Part shown: in pieces, positions 27,699 to 36,519 of the stretch
Numbering within the stretch: the stretch's first letter is position 1
Layout of the letters: every line of letters starts with the position of its first letter
NCBI GenBank assembly: GCA_013289665.1
Contig: JABCZN010000013.1
Coordinates: forward strand, 62,001-126,000
Origin: Acidobacteriota bacterium
Lineage (GTDB): Bacteria; Acidobacteriota; Terriglobia; Acidiferrales; UBA7541
Length of the DNA: 64,000 bases
Reading direction: 5' to 3'
Notes under the pieces: generated by a model
The model's database searches: none
Told to the model about the DNA's origin: nothing
The model's input: only the letters and a program-made list of their open reading frames with translations
Made by a program: the position numbers and the translations under genes

Positions 27699-29342
27699 AT
27701 GAGTAAATCCGTCCTTTTGCTCTCTTTTGCTGTGTTGGCAGCAGGGGCCGGGTTGGCCGAAAAGACGCATGTTCCGAAGATTGATCCCGAGCGCATGCGC
27801 GCCACGGTCAGATATCTTTCAAACGACGAACTGGAAGGCCGCGGTACCGGCCAAAGGGGTGGCGATGCGGCCGCCAATTGGATTGCTGACCAGTTCAAGT
27901 CCTATGGCCTGAAGCCGGGCGGATCCAATGGCAGCTTTTTTCAGGACGTGCCCATGGTGGGCGTCCGATCCCTGCCCGCGACCACGTTCACGTTTGTCCC
28001 TGCGAACGGCGCGCCCGTGGAGTTGAAGAATCTCGAAGACTACGTCACCAGCAACGAGACGCAGACCGAATCCGCCGATGTGGATGCCCCGATTGTGTTC
28101 GTCGGCTACGGCATCACTTCGCCGGCGAACAAATGGGACGATTACAAGGGGTACGACCTGCGCGGCAAAGTGGCGCTGCTCTTTGTCAGCGAGCCGGAGT
28201 CCAAAGACCCCAATTTTTTCAAAGGCAAGGCGCTCACCTACAACGGCCGCTGGACCTACAAGTTTGAAGAGACTGCGCGGCGCGGCGCCGTGGGGACACT
28301 GGTCATTCATCGCACGGACCTAGCCAGCTATCCCTGGGAAGTCGTGCGCAACTCCTGGGGCGCAGAGCGCTCGTATTTGAGGCTCGAAGGTACACCGAAG
28401 CTCGAAGCAGCCTCCTGGATCCAACTGGAAGTGGCACGCAAGCTGGTGGCGATGGGCGGCTTGAATCTGGACGACCTCTATAAGCAATCGCAGTCGCGCG
28501 ATTTCAAGCCCATCGAACTGCCGGTCCATCTAAAGGCGCACGTTGTGTCTTCGATTCGCCCGTTTTCTTCGCGCAACGTGCTGGCAATGGTCGAAGGTTC
28601 TGACGCCGATCACCGGCGAGAGGAGGCTGTTCTCTATACTGCGCACTACGATCATTTCGGCATTGATCCGGCGCGTGCTAAGGGCGACCAGATTTATCAT
28701 GGCGCTGTGGACAACGCGACCGGCTGCGGCATTCTGCTCGAAATAGCCCGCGTCTCGGCCGGCACCAAGCCCGCGCCGCCGCGCTCGATCTTGTTGGCCG
28801 CTGTCACCGCAGAAGAGCAAGGACTGCTCGGCTCGGAATATTTGGGAAAGCATCTCGATCAGCTGCGCGTGCAGCCCATCCTGGATTTGAACTACGACGC
28901 GCTCGCACCGATCGGCATCCCCGAAGAAGTGGAAGTCAGCGGCGCCGAGCGCACCACGTTCTATCCCGAAGTCGAAAAAATCGCGAAGGAGTTCAACCTG
29001 GCCATCAAGCCCGATGCGCATCCTGAAGCAGGCCATTACTATCGCTCCGACCACTTCAGCCTCGGACGCGTCGGCATTCCCGCATTCTCCATCAGTGAAG
29101 GCCTGAAATTCAAAGGCCACGACCTGGCCTGGGGGGAAGCGCAATCCAAAGACTACGTCGAGAACCACTACCACAAGCCCGCCGACGCCTTTGTCGAATC
29201 CTGGGACTTCTCCGGCGACGCCAAGCTAGCCACATTCGGCTACGCCCTCGGCCAAGCCGCCGCCTCTCAATCCGCCGAAATCAAGTGGCTGCCCGGCGAC
29301 GAATTTGAGACTGCACAGAAGAAATTGAAGGCTGCTAGGTGA
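27699..29342 (+). CDS. M28 family zinc aminopeptidase with PA domain
   Basis: Exported peptidase, 547 aa. Signal peptide (VLLLSFAVLAAGAGLA); N-terminal region RYLSNDELEGRGTGQRGGD typical of the family; a PA insert (about 120-260, with DLRGKVALLFVSEPE); then the M28 core with zinc ligands H in YTAHYDHFG, D in GAVDNATG, E-E in TAEEQGLLGSEYLG, D in NYDALAPIG and H in YRSDHFSLGRVGIPAFS. AGGGGAG 6 nt before the ATG at 27699 decides the start over the longer frame from 27660. It probably releases N-terminal amino acids in the periplasm. Confidence 0.92.
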   Translation: MSKSVLLLSFAVLAAGAGLAEKTHVPKIDPERMRATVRYLSNDELEGRGTGQRGGDAAANWIADQFKSYGLKPGGSNGSFFQDVPMVGVRSLPATTFTFVPANGAPVELKNLEDYVTSNETQTESADVDAPIVFVGYGITSPANKWDDYKGYDLRGKVALLFVSEPESKDPNFFKGKALTYNGRWTYKFEETARRGAVGTLVIHRTDLASYPWEVVRNSWGAERSYLRLEGTPKLEAASWIQLEVARKLVAMGGLNLDDLYKQSQSRDFKPIELPVHLKAHVVSSIRPFSSRNVLAMVEGSDADHRREEAVLYTAHYDHFGIDPARAKGDQIYHGAVDNATGCGILLEIARVSAGTKPAPPRSILLAAVTAEEQGLLGSEYLGKHLDQLRVQPILDLNYDALAPIGIPEEVEVSGAERTTFYPEVEKIAKEFNLAIKPDAHPEAGHYYRSDHFSLGRVGIPAFSISEGLKFKGHDLAWGEAQSKDYVENHYHKPADAFVESWDFSGDAKLATFGYALGQAAASQSAEIKWLPGDEFETAQKKLKAAR

Positions 29343-29377
29343 CTGCCGAGAAGGGGAATGGGATTCTACTGGAGCCT

Positions 29378-30310
29378 CTATTTCGGCCAGACGCCGGCGG
29401 TGAAGCTTCGCACCTTCAAGAAGCCGAGGCGTTCATAGAGATGCACGGCGGTACGGTTTTCGGTGGTGACGGTGAGCGTGAGCTCGCTGAACTTTTGCGC
29501 GCGGAGGGTTTCCGCGGCGGTTAGCATCAGAATGCGGCCGAGGCCGTGGCCCTGAAAGCCGGGCATCACGCAGATTTGCGTGGTGTGGCCGACGCCGGTG
29601 GAAACTTCGCTGGTCAGGATGGCGCCGGCGAGTTCATCGCTCTCCGGATGATGCAGGACGAAGGAAGCGTGGGGCAAAAATTGGCCGCAGCCGGGGAGCA
29701 GGATGATGTTCTTCAGGAATTTCAGCGCGCCGTTCCGCGTGCGGTATTGGTCATTGATGTCGCCGTCCACGTGATTCGCGTACGCGAGATAGATCAGCTT
29801 GGCGCAAGGCTCGAAGTAGCGGTCGTGCCAGCGGTCGAGTCGCAAACCGGAATTCACGCTGGGAACGGGTTCACTTTTCTTCTCTAGATCCAGCAGCATG
29901 AACTGCCTTGTGTACAACCGGAAGCCCTGATCGCGCAGCGCGGCATCCACCGGCCCGCCGAAGGGCATAAGTTGCGCTTCGATGCGATGCAACTGTGGCA
30001 GCGCGCGCATGTTGAAAAGCATTTCGTCCAGCAGGCGCCGCCCGATCGGCTCCTGCACCTGACTGGGTGAAACATAGAGCCCGCCGATCAATCCCTTGTA
30101 ATCCTCGAGCACGTAAAACGAATAGCCGACCGCATGCCCGCCTTCAAATGCAACGCAGCCGGAAAGTGCGTGGGCGTCCAGGAATCGCTTGATCAGATCG
30201 AGGGCGCTGCGGTAATCCCAATGCAGTTCGTCGCGCCAATGGCGGGCTTCCTCAAGCAGCAGCGGCTCAAGCTGACGGACGGTCGTCTGGCGGAGGTCAA
30301 TGATATTCAT
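29378..30310 (-). CDS. GNAT N-acetyltransferase, probably two GNAT domains
   Basis: 310 aa. The C-terminal GNAT domain is clear: CVMPGFQGHGLGRILMLTA is the acetyl-CoA binding motif A, and ENRTAVHLYERLGF is motif B. The N-terminal half (about 1-150, with GHAVGYSFYVLEDYKGLIGG and a Gln-rich QVQEPIGRRLLDEML) looks like a second, diverged GNAT fold. The ATG at 30310 begins MNIIDLRQTTVRQL and is preferred to an upstream GTG. Substrate unknown. Convergent with the M28 gene. Confidence 0.8.
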   Translation of the reverse strand: MNIIDLRQTTVRQLEPLLLEEARHWRDELHWDYRSALDLIKRFLDAHALSGCVAFEGGHAVGYSFYVLEDYKGLIGGLYVSPSQVQEPIGRRLLDEMLFNMRALPQLHRIEAQLMPFGGPVDAALRDQGFRLYTRQFMLLDLEKKSEPVPSVNSGLRLDRWHDRYFEPCAKLIYLAYANHVDGDINDQYRTRNGALKFLKNIILLPGCGQFLPHASFVLHHPESDELAGAILTSEVSTGVGHTTQICVMPGFQGHGLGRILMLTAAETLRAQKFSELTLTVTTENRTAVHLYERLGFLKVRSFTAGVWPK

Positions 30311-30533
30311 CGGAGTGGACAGCCGTGCTGCACGCCTGCCCACGTGACATGATAGCCGATTCGGGGGAACTCCTGCCAAATCAACCCACTAAACCCTATA
30401 CGAATCGAGCACAAAGTGCCTAGAACGGGAACTGGCGGTCTGGAACTGCATGTTACGATTCTCTTAGAGCATCCGAGAGCAAACCAAGTAAGGTGGAAAT
30501 TAGACACGCTGGCACAGGCCAGCCCCTGAGCCC

Positions 30534-31496
30534 ATGTCCATCGTTGACGAACTGCACTACCCGAGCCGCTGGTACACAAAGCTCCTGATCATCATTCTGG
30601 CGTTCGTTTTCTTTGCACTCCTGGCGACCGTTGTGATTTCAGGTGTGCTGACGTATTGGATCGTGAAGCCGCAGCGGACCAGTTCCGAAATCAATATGGC
30701 CAGCTTTCCCGGGCGTCCCGACGAGGTGGATTTCGCGGTTCCGGGATCAGGGAGCCGGCGCGGGTGGTTTTTCCCGGGATTCCGCGGTGCGCCGACGATC
30801 ATACTTCTGCACGGATATGAATCGAGCCGAGGAGAATTGTTGACGCTCGTTTCGGCGCTCCAGGACCACCAATACAACGTGTTTGTATTTGATTTCGCCG
30901 CTCACGGCGCCAACGCGGGTGTGACGACGTTCGGGTATCGCGAGGCGGATGAAGTTCGCGCTGCGATCGATATTCTAGTCAAGCGGAATGACGTGGATCC
31001 GACGCGTTTCGGATTGTGGGGTTACAACCTGGGTGCGTATGCTGCGCTGCGGGAGGCGGAGAAAGATCCGCGGGTGCGCGCGCTGGCGCTCGATGCGGTC
31101 TACGACTACCCGAAGCAGATGGTGAAAATTGGCGTGGAAAAGACCGGCGTGGGTGGATTTCCGTTCATGGTGAAGTCCGCGCAGATGTGCTTTGAGTGGA
31201 TGAATTACGAGCACAAGAACGATCCGCCGCTCTCGGCAAAGATCTCGAAAATGGCTGGAGTGCCGATGCTGTTCATCGAGGCCGGGGATGATCCGGAGAC
31301 CGCCTCGATCACGCGCGAGATGTTCCTGAAGGCGCCGGAGCCCAGAGAACAGGCGATCATTGCTCATGCAAACTTTGTGAATCTGCCGGACGATGAAAAG
31401 CGGGACTATGAGAATCGCGTGGTGACTTTTTTCTTAGCGCGGCTGCCGGCCACCCAGGCCCTCACCAGTGTTCCCGCGGCCAAGCCCGCCAGGTGA
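30534..31496 (+). CDS. Membrane-anchored alpha/beta hydrolase-like protein lacking the nucleophile serine
   Basis: 320 aa. One N-terminal transmembrane helix (LLIIILAFVFFALLATVVISG) anchors an alpha/beta hydrolase fold: oxyanion strand TIILLHGYESSRGE (about 88-101), FDFAAHGAN, and the nucleophile elbow at about 160. The elbow reads GLWGYNLGAYAAL: the usual GxSxG is GYNLG, with Asn in place of Ser. A possible acid (EAGDDPE) and His (AHANFVNL) remain. It may be non-hydrolytic or use another mechanism. Its 3' end overlaps the opposing glycosyltransferase by 63 bp. Confidence 0.8.
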   Translation: MSIVDELHYPSRWYTKLLIIILAFVFFALLATVVISGVLTYWIVKPQRTSSEINMASFPGRPDEVDFAVPGSGSRRGWFFPGFRGAPTIILLHGYESSRGELLTLVSALQDHQYNVFVFDFAAHGANAGVTTFGYREADEVRAAIDILVKRNDVDPTRFGLWGYNLGAYAALREAEKDPRVRALALDAVYDYPKQMVKIGVEKTGVGGFPFMVKSAQMCFEWMNYEHKNDPPLSAKISKMAGVPMLFIEAGDDPETASITREMFLKAPEPREQAIIAHANFVNLPDDEKRDYENRVVTFFLARLPATQALTSVPAAKPAR

Positions 31497-33185
31497 TTCC
31501 GTGTCCCGACAGGGAACGACCGCAGAAATTACGACAGAATTCATGCAACTAAATCCGAATTTGGAAGCTTCCTGCTGTTTGCCCTTTGGCACGAATAGCC
31601 ACCCAGGACGCGGATCTTCAGGTTTCCACTCCCGAATTTCTTTCCCCGCATAGTAGTTCAGTTGGTAAAGAAAAGAACGATTGATCTGCCAGAAGGCCGA
31701 ATCCCCCACGGAGAACTCCGGCCACGCACTTCGGGTAGCGCGGAACGTGCTGCGGGCTGAAACGGAGGGATCAATATCAGGGAGAAATCGTTCCACTTCG
31801 GCGACGATGAGTAAGGTCAGTAAAACCACGGCGAATTGACCGATGCGCAGCCTGCGGACGGCAGCCAGGACACCCACAACGATTCCACCGAAGACGGCGC
31901 TGGCCCAGATCGTTCGGACCCCATAAGCAAGACCCACAGAAAGCGCCTCGGGAATTTTCTGAGCCTCGTGCTCTAGCACAATTCCGAAAATGAGAAAGGC
32001 CAGACCTGTGCCGAAAACGGGCCAACGAGGGGAGCGGCCCGAGGCTCCAGCGTTTGCGGCGGCCGCGTTTGCCATGAGCAGGGCCATGGGAGGGATCGCC
32101 GGCATAAGGTAACCTGGCAACTTTGATTTGGCGAGGGTGAAAAACAGGAACGTAAAGCCCGACGAGGCAAGCAAGAAAGCTCGCGTGTGGCTCTCCGGCA
32201 GCCGCTGACGCCAATTTGTGAAGAACTGCAGTTTCGCAAGCGCATGGAAAAATATCCATGGAAAGACTGCGAGAATAAAAATGGGGACGTAATACCAGAT
32301 CGGTTGGTTGTGCTGGAACTGGGGTGTGAGGAAGCGCTTGAAATTGTGCTCGATGATGAAAACGCGGAAGAAGTCCGGATTGCGGTGGGCGCAGAGGATG
32401 TACCAGGGAAGAGCGGTGAGGAGGAAGCTGGCGATGGCGACGGGATGAAGGCAGCGGAAGGCATCGCGCCAGCGTTTTGTGAAGACGGCCCAGAGAAGGA
32501 CCGCACCGCCTGAGAGAACTATTGCGGCGGGGCCTTTGGCAAGGGTGGCGAAGCCGAGGAAGAAACCGAAGAGGAATGCGGTAAAGGTGGTTGAGGAGGT
32601 AGATGAGGTCAAGGAACGGAGAGTTGTGCTTACAGAGGCTGCGTAGTTTTGTAATTGCGGAGCAACGGAAGGAACGAGATTCATGAGTTGCGCCGCGAAT
32701 ACCGTGGCAATGGTGAGCATGGCGGCGAAGGGCATATCCGTGGCGGCGGCGTGGGAGAAGCCGATCATGCCGACGGTGGTGGGCAGGAGGAGCAGAAGCC
32801 AGCGGGCGGTTTGGGCGCCGTAGAGGCGTAAGGCCAGCCAGGCGAGGGCGAGTGTGGCGAGGAGCGCGGATATGGCGCTCGGCAGGCGAGCGGTCGTTTC
32901 GCTTACGCCGAAGAACTTGAAGCCGAGAGCGGCGCCCCAATAGTAGAGTGGGGGCTTTTCGAACCACGGTTTGCCATAGAGGCGTGGGGTGACCCAGTCG
33001 CCGGTTTCCTGCATGTCGCGGGCGATCCATGCGTAGCGGGGTTCGTCGGGGCCGACGAGACCGAGGGCGCCGAGATTGTGGAAATAGCAGAGGTAGAGGG
33101 TGGAGAGGATCAGAACGAGCCAGAGGAGGCGCGCTGTGGGCGAGAGCGGGCGGGATTGGGGGAGTTCGTTGCGGGTTTGGGTCAC
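31434..33185 (-). CDS. ArnT/PMT-type glycosyltransferase (GT83-like) membrane protein
   Basis: 583 aa with about 12 transmembrane helices. The first periplasmic loop carries the catalytic acidic motif of ArnT-type enzymes (GPDEPRYAWIARDMQETGDW), followed by YGKPWFEKPPLYYWGAAL, both hallmarks of lipid-linked sugar transferases such as ArnT. These use undecaprenyl-phosphate sugars to modify lipid A or proteins. The soluble C-terminal part is shorter than in ArnT. The last 20 codons lie antisense to the hydrolase-like gene. Position next to lipid A genes (33.3-35.3 kb) suggests an envelope role. Confidence 0.85.
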   Translation of the reverse strand: MTQTRNELPQSRPLSPTARLLWLVLILSTLYLCYFHNLGALGLVGPDEPRYAWIARDMQETGDWVTPRLYGKPWFEKPPLYYWGAALGFKFFGVSETTARLPSAISALLATLALAWLALRLYGAQTARWLLLLLPTTVGMIGFSHAAATDMPFAAMLTIATVFAAQLMNLVPSVAPQLQNYAASVSTTLRSLTSSTSSTTFTAFLFGFFLGFATLAKGPAAIVLSGGAVLLWAVFTKRWRDAFRCLHPVAIASFLLTALPWYILCAHRNPDFFRVFIIEHNFKRFLTPQFQHNQPIWYYVPIFILAVFPWIFFHALAKLQFFTNWRQRLPESHTRAFLLASSGFTFLFFTLAKSKLPGYLMPAIPPMALLMANAAAANAGASGRSPRWPVFGTGLAFLIFGIVLEHEAQKIPEALSVGLAYGVRTIWASAVFGGIVVGVLAAVRRLRIGQFAVVLLTLLIVAEVERFLPDIDPSVSARSTFRATRSAWPEFSVGDSAFWQINRSFLYQLNYYAGKEIREWKPEDPRPGWLFVPKGKQQEASKFGFSCMNSVVISAVVPCRDTESPGGLGRGNTGEGLGGRQPR

Positions 33186-33279
33186 GGAAAGAGGAGTTTA
33201 GCATTGTCGGTGTATCTTGGAAGGTTGGAAGTGGGGGATTGATTGGAATGGTTGGCTGGCGGTTAAGTTTGCTTGCGGG

Positions 33280-33323
33280 GATCAACCGTAAAAGCGGGAG
33301 CTTTGCTCCCGCACTCAAAAAGG
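33280..33323 (-). repeat. Dispersed palindromic (REP-like) element, copy 2
   Basis: Minus strand: CTTTTTGAGT, perfect palindrome GCGGGAGCAAAGCTCCCGC, then TTTTACGGTTGAT. It matches copy 1 at 17374-17418 in flanks and hairpin. It lies 17 bp before the acyltransferase start. Confidence 0.65.
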
Positions 33324-33339
33324 TTTTTGCTTCTTGGGA

Positions 33340-34248
33340 ATGACAGAGAGGATTCAGTTCGCCGTGGCTTGGGGGTTTGTGAAAATGCTGGGGGTGTTGC
33401 CGCGGGCGGCGGCCCGGATTTTGGCTGCGGGGACTGTGCAGCTGCTTGTTTTGCTGCTGCCGAAGATGCGGAAGACTGCGGAATTTAATCTGCGGTTGGC
33501 GTTTCCGGACTGGAGCGCGGGGCAGCGGCGGGCGGTGTTGAGGGGGATGGCACGAAATCTGGGGTGGATGGCGGCGGAGTTTGCGCGGCTGCCGAGCTAC
33601 ACGCGGGAGAATATTGAGAATGTGGTGGTGCTGGACGGGCACGAGAATTTCTTGGCGGGGAAAAGCCGCGGAAAAGGCGTGATTTACCTGACAGGGCATG
33701 TGGGGGCATGGGAGCTATCTTCCTACGCACATGCGTTGTACGGATTCCCACTGCACTACATGGCTCGGCCTTTGGATAACGCGGCGCTGGATCGAATGGT
33801 GAACGACTATCGCGGGCGGTCGGGGAACAAGCCGATTTACAAAAATGAAGCGGCGCGGACGATGATGAAGGTTTTGAAGGAGGCGGGAACCATCGGGATT
33901 CTGGCGGACCAGAACACGATGCCGGGGGAAGGCGTGTTTGTGGATTTTTTTGGGACGCAGGCTTGCACGACTACTGGAATTGCCCGGGTGGCGCTGCATA
34001 CGGATGCGGCGGTGGTGCCGGGATACGCGTACTGGGATCAGAATTTGCGGAAGTACCGGCTGCGGTTTGAGCCTCCGGTGGAGCTGGTGCGGACGGGGGA
34101 TGTGGAGCGCGACGTTCGGGAGAATACGCAGCGGTTTACCAAGGTGATTGAGGAAATTATCCGGAAGCATCCCGAGCAGTGGGTCTGGATTCATGCGCGA
34201 TGGAAGAACCGGCCGGAGGGTGAGCCTGCGCTTTATCCGTATTTGTGA
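33340..34248 (+). CDS. LpxL/HtrB-like lysophospholipid acyltransferase
   Basis: 302 aa. Lauroyl/myristoyl acyltransferase family acting on lipid A precursors or lysophospholipids at the inner membrane. The catalytic HxxxxE-type motif is in TGHVGAWELSSYAHAL (about 118-133). RPLDNAALDRMVNDYR, ILADQNTMPGEGVFVDFFG and the C-terminal WIHARWKNRPEGE are family wording. There is an N-terminal helix (about 15-45). ATG at 33340 is two codons after an in-frame TTG; either may start. Next to lpxD, consistent with lipid A synthesis. Confidence 0.88.
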   Translation: MTERIQFAVAWGFVKMLGVLPRAAARILAAGTVQLLVLLLPKMRKTAEFNLRLAFPDWSAGQRRAVLRGMARNLGWMAAEFARLPSYTRENIENVVVLDGHENFLAGKSRGKGVIYLTGHVGAWELSSYAHALYGFPLHYMARPLDNAALDRMVNDYRGRSGNKPIYKNEAARTMMKVLKEAGTIGILADQNTMPGEGVFVDFFGTQACTTTGIARVALHTDAAVVPGYAYWDQNLRKYRLRFEPPVELVRTGDVERDVRENTQRFTKVIEEIIRKHPEQWVWIHARWKNRPEGEPALYPYL

Positions 34249-34317
34249 AGAGAAGAGCAAGATTTAACGCATGGGACGCTCTGAGTACTCTCAGAGAAGA
34301 ATGGATTGGAGGCGGGG

Positions 34318-35328
34318 ATGAAGTGGACGGCGGGGGAGCTGGCGAAGGCTATTGAGGCGCGACTTGAGGGCGATGGGAAGCTGGAGATTGCCGGGGTGGC
34401 GGCGCCGGAGCGCGCCGGGGCGAAGCAGTTGATTTATGTGGAGGCGGCGAAACATGCGGAGCGCGCGGCGGCTTCGGCTGCGAGTTGCGTTGTGGCGCCG
34501 GAAGGCATTGCCTTGCCGGGGAAGACCGTTTTGCGCAGCGGGAAGAGCAAGGTGGCGTTCGCCAGGGCTGCGGCGTTGCTCCTGGAGCGAGCGCCAATTG
34601 CTATGGGAATACATCCGACGGCACTTGTCGCGCCGCTGGCGCGGATTGGTGCGAATGTGAGTATCGGGGCGTATGTGGTGATTGGTGAAGATGCGCATGT
34701 CGGAGATGGCACGCAGATTGGAGCGCACAGCGTGATTGGGGCGGGGTGCTGGATTGGGGAAAACTGCAGGATTCATCCGCGGGTCACGTTTTATGCGGGA
34801 GTGCGCGTCGGCAATCGTGTGGAGATTCATGCGGGAGCGGTGTTGGGGGCGGATGGGTTTGGGTTTGCGTTCGATGGGGAGCGGTACTGGAAATTTCCCC
34901 AGGCGGGGCTGGTGGAAATTGCGGACGACGTGGAGATCGGGGCGAACACGACGATTGATCGAGGGTCGCTCGATGACACGAGAATTGCGGAGGGAGTGAA
35001 GCTGGATAACCTGGTGCATGTGGGCCACAATGTGCAGATTGGAGCGCACACGGTGATTGCGGCGCAAACTGGAATTTCGGGGTCGAGCAAGCTGGGGCAT
35101 CACGTGGTTGTGGGCGGACAGGTGGGGATCGCGGACCATTGCACGCTCGAAGATGGATCCATCGCCGGGGCGCAGGCGGGAATTCCGACGGGAAAGATTA
35201 TCAGGAAAGGGCAGACGGTTTGGGGAACGCCGGCGAGGCCACTGGAGCAATTCAAGGAATCGTATTTTTGGTTTGCGCGGTTGCCGGAGCTCGCGACTAG
35301 AGTAAAGAAATTGGAAGAGAAGAATTAA
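34318..35328 (+). CDS. lpxD: UDP-3-O-(3-hydroxyacyl)glucosamine N-acyltransferase
   Basis: 336 aa. Third step of lipid A synthesis: N-acylation of UDP-3-O-acylglucosamine from acyl-ACP. The N-terminal uridine-binding domain (about 1-95) leads into left-handed beta-helix hexapeptide repeats ([57 protein letters not shown]), with the catalytic His in [20 protein letters not shown] precedes the ATG at 34318, which is preferred to a TTG at 34306. A perfect 7-bp hairpin (CTCTGAG TACT CTCAGAG, 34279-34296) sits in the leader. Confidence 0.94.
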   Translation: MKWTAGELAKAIEARLEGDGKLEIAGVAAPERAGAKQLIYVEAAKHAERAAASAASCVVAPEGIALPGKTVLRSGKSKVAFARAAALLLERAPIAMGIHPTALVAPLARIGANVSIGAYVVIGEDAHVGDGTQIGAHSVIGAGCWIGENCRIHPRVTFYAGVRVGNRVEIHAGAVLGADGFGFAFDGERYWKFPQAGLVEIADDVEIGANTTIDRGSLDDTRIAEGVKLDNLVHVGHNVQIGAHTVIAAQTGISGSSKLGHHVVVGGQVGIADHCTLEDGSIAGAQAGIPTGKIIRKGQTVWGTPARPLEQFKESYFWFARLPELATRVKKLEEKN

Positions 35329-35379
35329 ACGGAATTGAACGAAAGATTAGGGCGCGGATGCCTTAGTCATCGTCCGCAT

Positions 35380-35480
35380 TATCTGTCGCCCCTCCGGGGC
35401 TTGAGGGTGAATGGGGTCATGAACCCGGGGCTTACGCCCTGGGCTAACGTCTTTCGCGCTTCCGGCGCTTGTCGGGAACC
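35380..35480. repeat. GC-rich palindromic repeat cluster
   Basis: A series of short palindromes, CGCCCCTCCGGGGC, CCCGGGGCTTACGCCCTGGG and GCGCTTCCGGCGC, separated by spacers. This looks like a dispersed acidobacterial intergenic repeat. It fills most of the 282-bp gap between lpxD and the P-loop gene. Confidence 0.5.
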
Positions 35481-35610
35481 GCGAATTTGGATGAATGAGT
35501 GAAGACAGGATTTTAACGTAGAGGGCAGAGAGGAGCCACAGAGTTCGCGGAGACGTTTGGCTGGAAGCATTGGTTCAGGAGACTGGGGCATCTAAGGATC
35601 GGGAGATAGG

Positions 35611-36306
35611 ATGGCTGGAGTTCAGGCAAAAGAGGGGACGCTGTGGCGGCTCGTGGTGGTGGGCGGGCATACACGGAGCATTGGGAAGACGCAACTGGTG
35701 TGCGACATTATTGCGGCGTTTCCGAAGACGGAATGGATTGCGGGGAAGATTACGCAGTACGGCCACGGGGTCTGCGCGCAAAACGGCGAGAACTGCAATT
35801 GCGCGCCGGAGGAGCATGTTTGCGCGCTCGATTGGGAGTCGCAGGCGGACACGGGAACCGACAGCGCGCGATTTCTGGCGGCGGGGGCAAAGCGGTCGTT
35901 CTGGTTGAGGACCAAGCAAGGGTATCTGGCCGAGGGTTTGCCGCTCTTACGAGATGCCCTGAAGGAGGTTGCCGGGCAGAGGGACGGCGGGGATAATCGC
36001 GCGGTGATTCTGGAGAGCAATTCACTGATGCAATTTGTGAAGCCGTCTCTCTATTTCGCTGTCGTTGATCCACTGCGTGAGGATTTCAAGGAATCGGCAC
36101 AGGTTGCCCTGGACCGGGCGCACGCCCTGGTGATGCGTAGTGATGTCAGGGGCGGTGGACCGCCTGCTCCCTTGTGGATGAAGCTGCCGGCAAAACTGCT
36201 ACAGGAAAAGCCGTCCGTGCTTCAGCGGGAAGGCCAGCCGCTGCCTGGGCCGCTCGAGGTGCTGGTCTACCGGATGCTGGATGGACCGGGTGAAGCCCAG
36301 GTGTGA
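35611..36306 (+). CDS. P-loop protein, MobB-like, with a cysteine cluster; function unknown
   Basis: 231 aa. A Walker A-like motif sits at the N-terminus (VVVGGHTRSIGKTQLV), as in the molybdopterin-guanine dinucleotide protein MobB, and a Cys cluster follows (CAQNGENCNCAPEEHVC, residues about 51-67) that could bind metal or iron-sulfur. LESNSLMQFVKPSLYFAVVD resembles the later P-loop strand region. The gene is not beside other molybdenum cofactor genes; it precedes shc by 213 bp, so a link to hopanoid synthesis is possible but only positional. The ATG at 35611 has weak ribosome-site support. Confidence 0.6.
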   Translation: MAGVQAKEGTLWRLVVVGGHTRSIGKTQLVCDIIAAFPKTEWIAGKITQYGHGVCAQNGENCNCAPEEHVCALDWESQADTGTDSARFLAAGAKRSFWLRTKQGYLAEGLPLLRDALKEVAGQRDGGDNRAVILESNSLMQFVKPSLYFAVVDPLREDFKESAQVALDRAHALVMRSDVRGGGPPAPLWMKLPAKLLQEKPSVLQREGQPLPGPLEVLVYRMLDGPGEAQV

Positions 36307-36519
36307 CACATACTGACAACCTGCTGTTGGCGGATGGGCATCTTAGGCGTTGACCGGGTTATAATCGACGGTGATAATAAGAAAGTACTGGGGGTACCTG
36401 GTTGAGGTCAGACCCGTTACCTTCCGGAAGTCCAAGGCATCAGAGAATTTAGGGGTTTAGATGGGGCGGTTCGGGGTGTATCCCGGGCTGCTTTTTGAGC
36501 TGCTCTGGGGGGAGCATCG

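Noticed and set aside
31777..33699. Long Pro/His/Arg-rich frame overlapping the ArnT-like gene
   Set aside because: Low-complexity composition typical of a shifted frame of a membrane protein gene.
36360..36365. TATAAT as promoter of the hopanoid cluster
   Set aside because: No acceptable -35 at 16-18 bp; TTGACC lies only 4 bp upstream.
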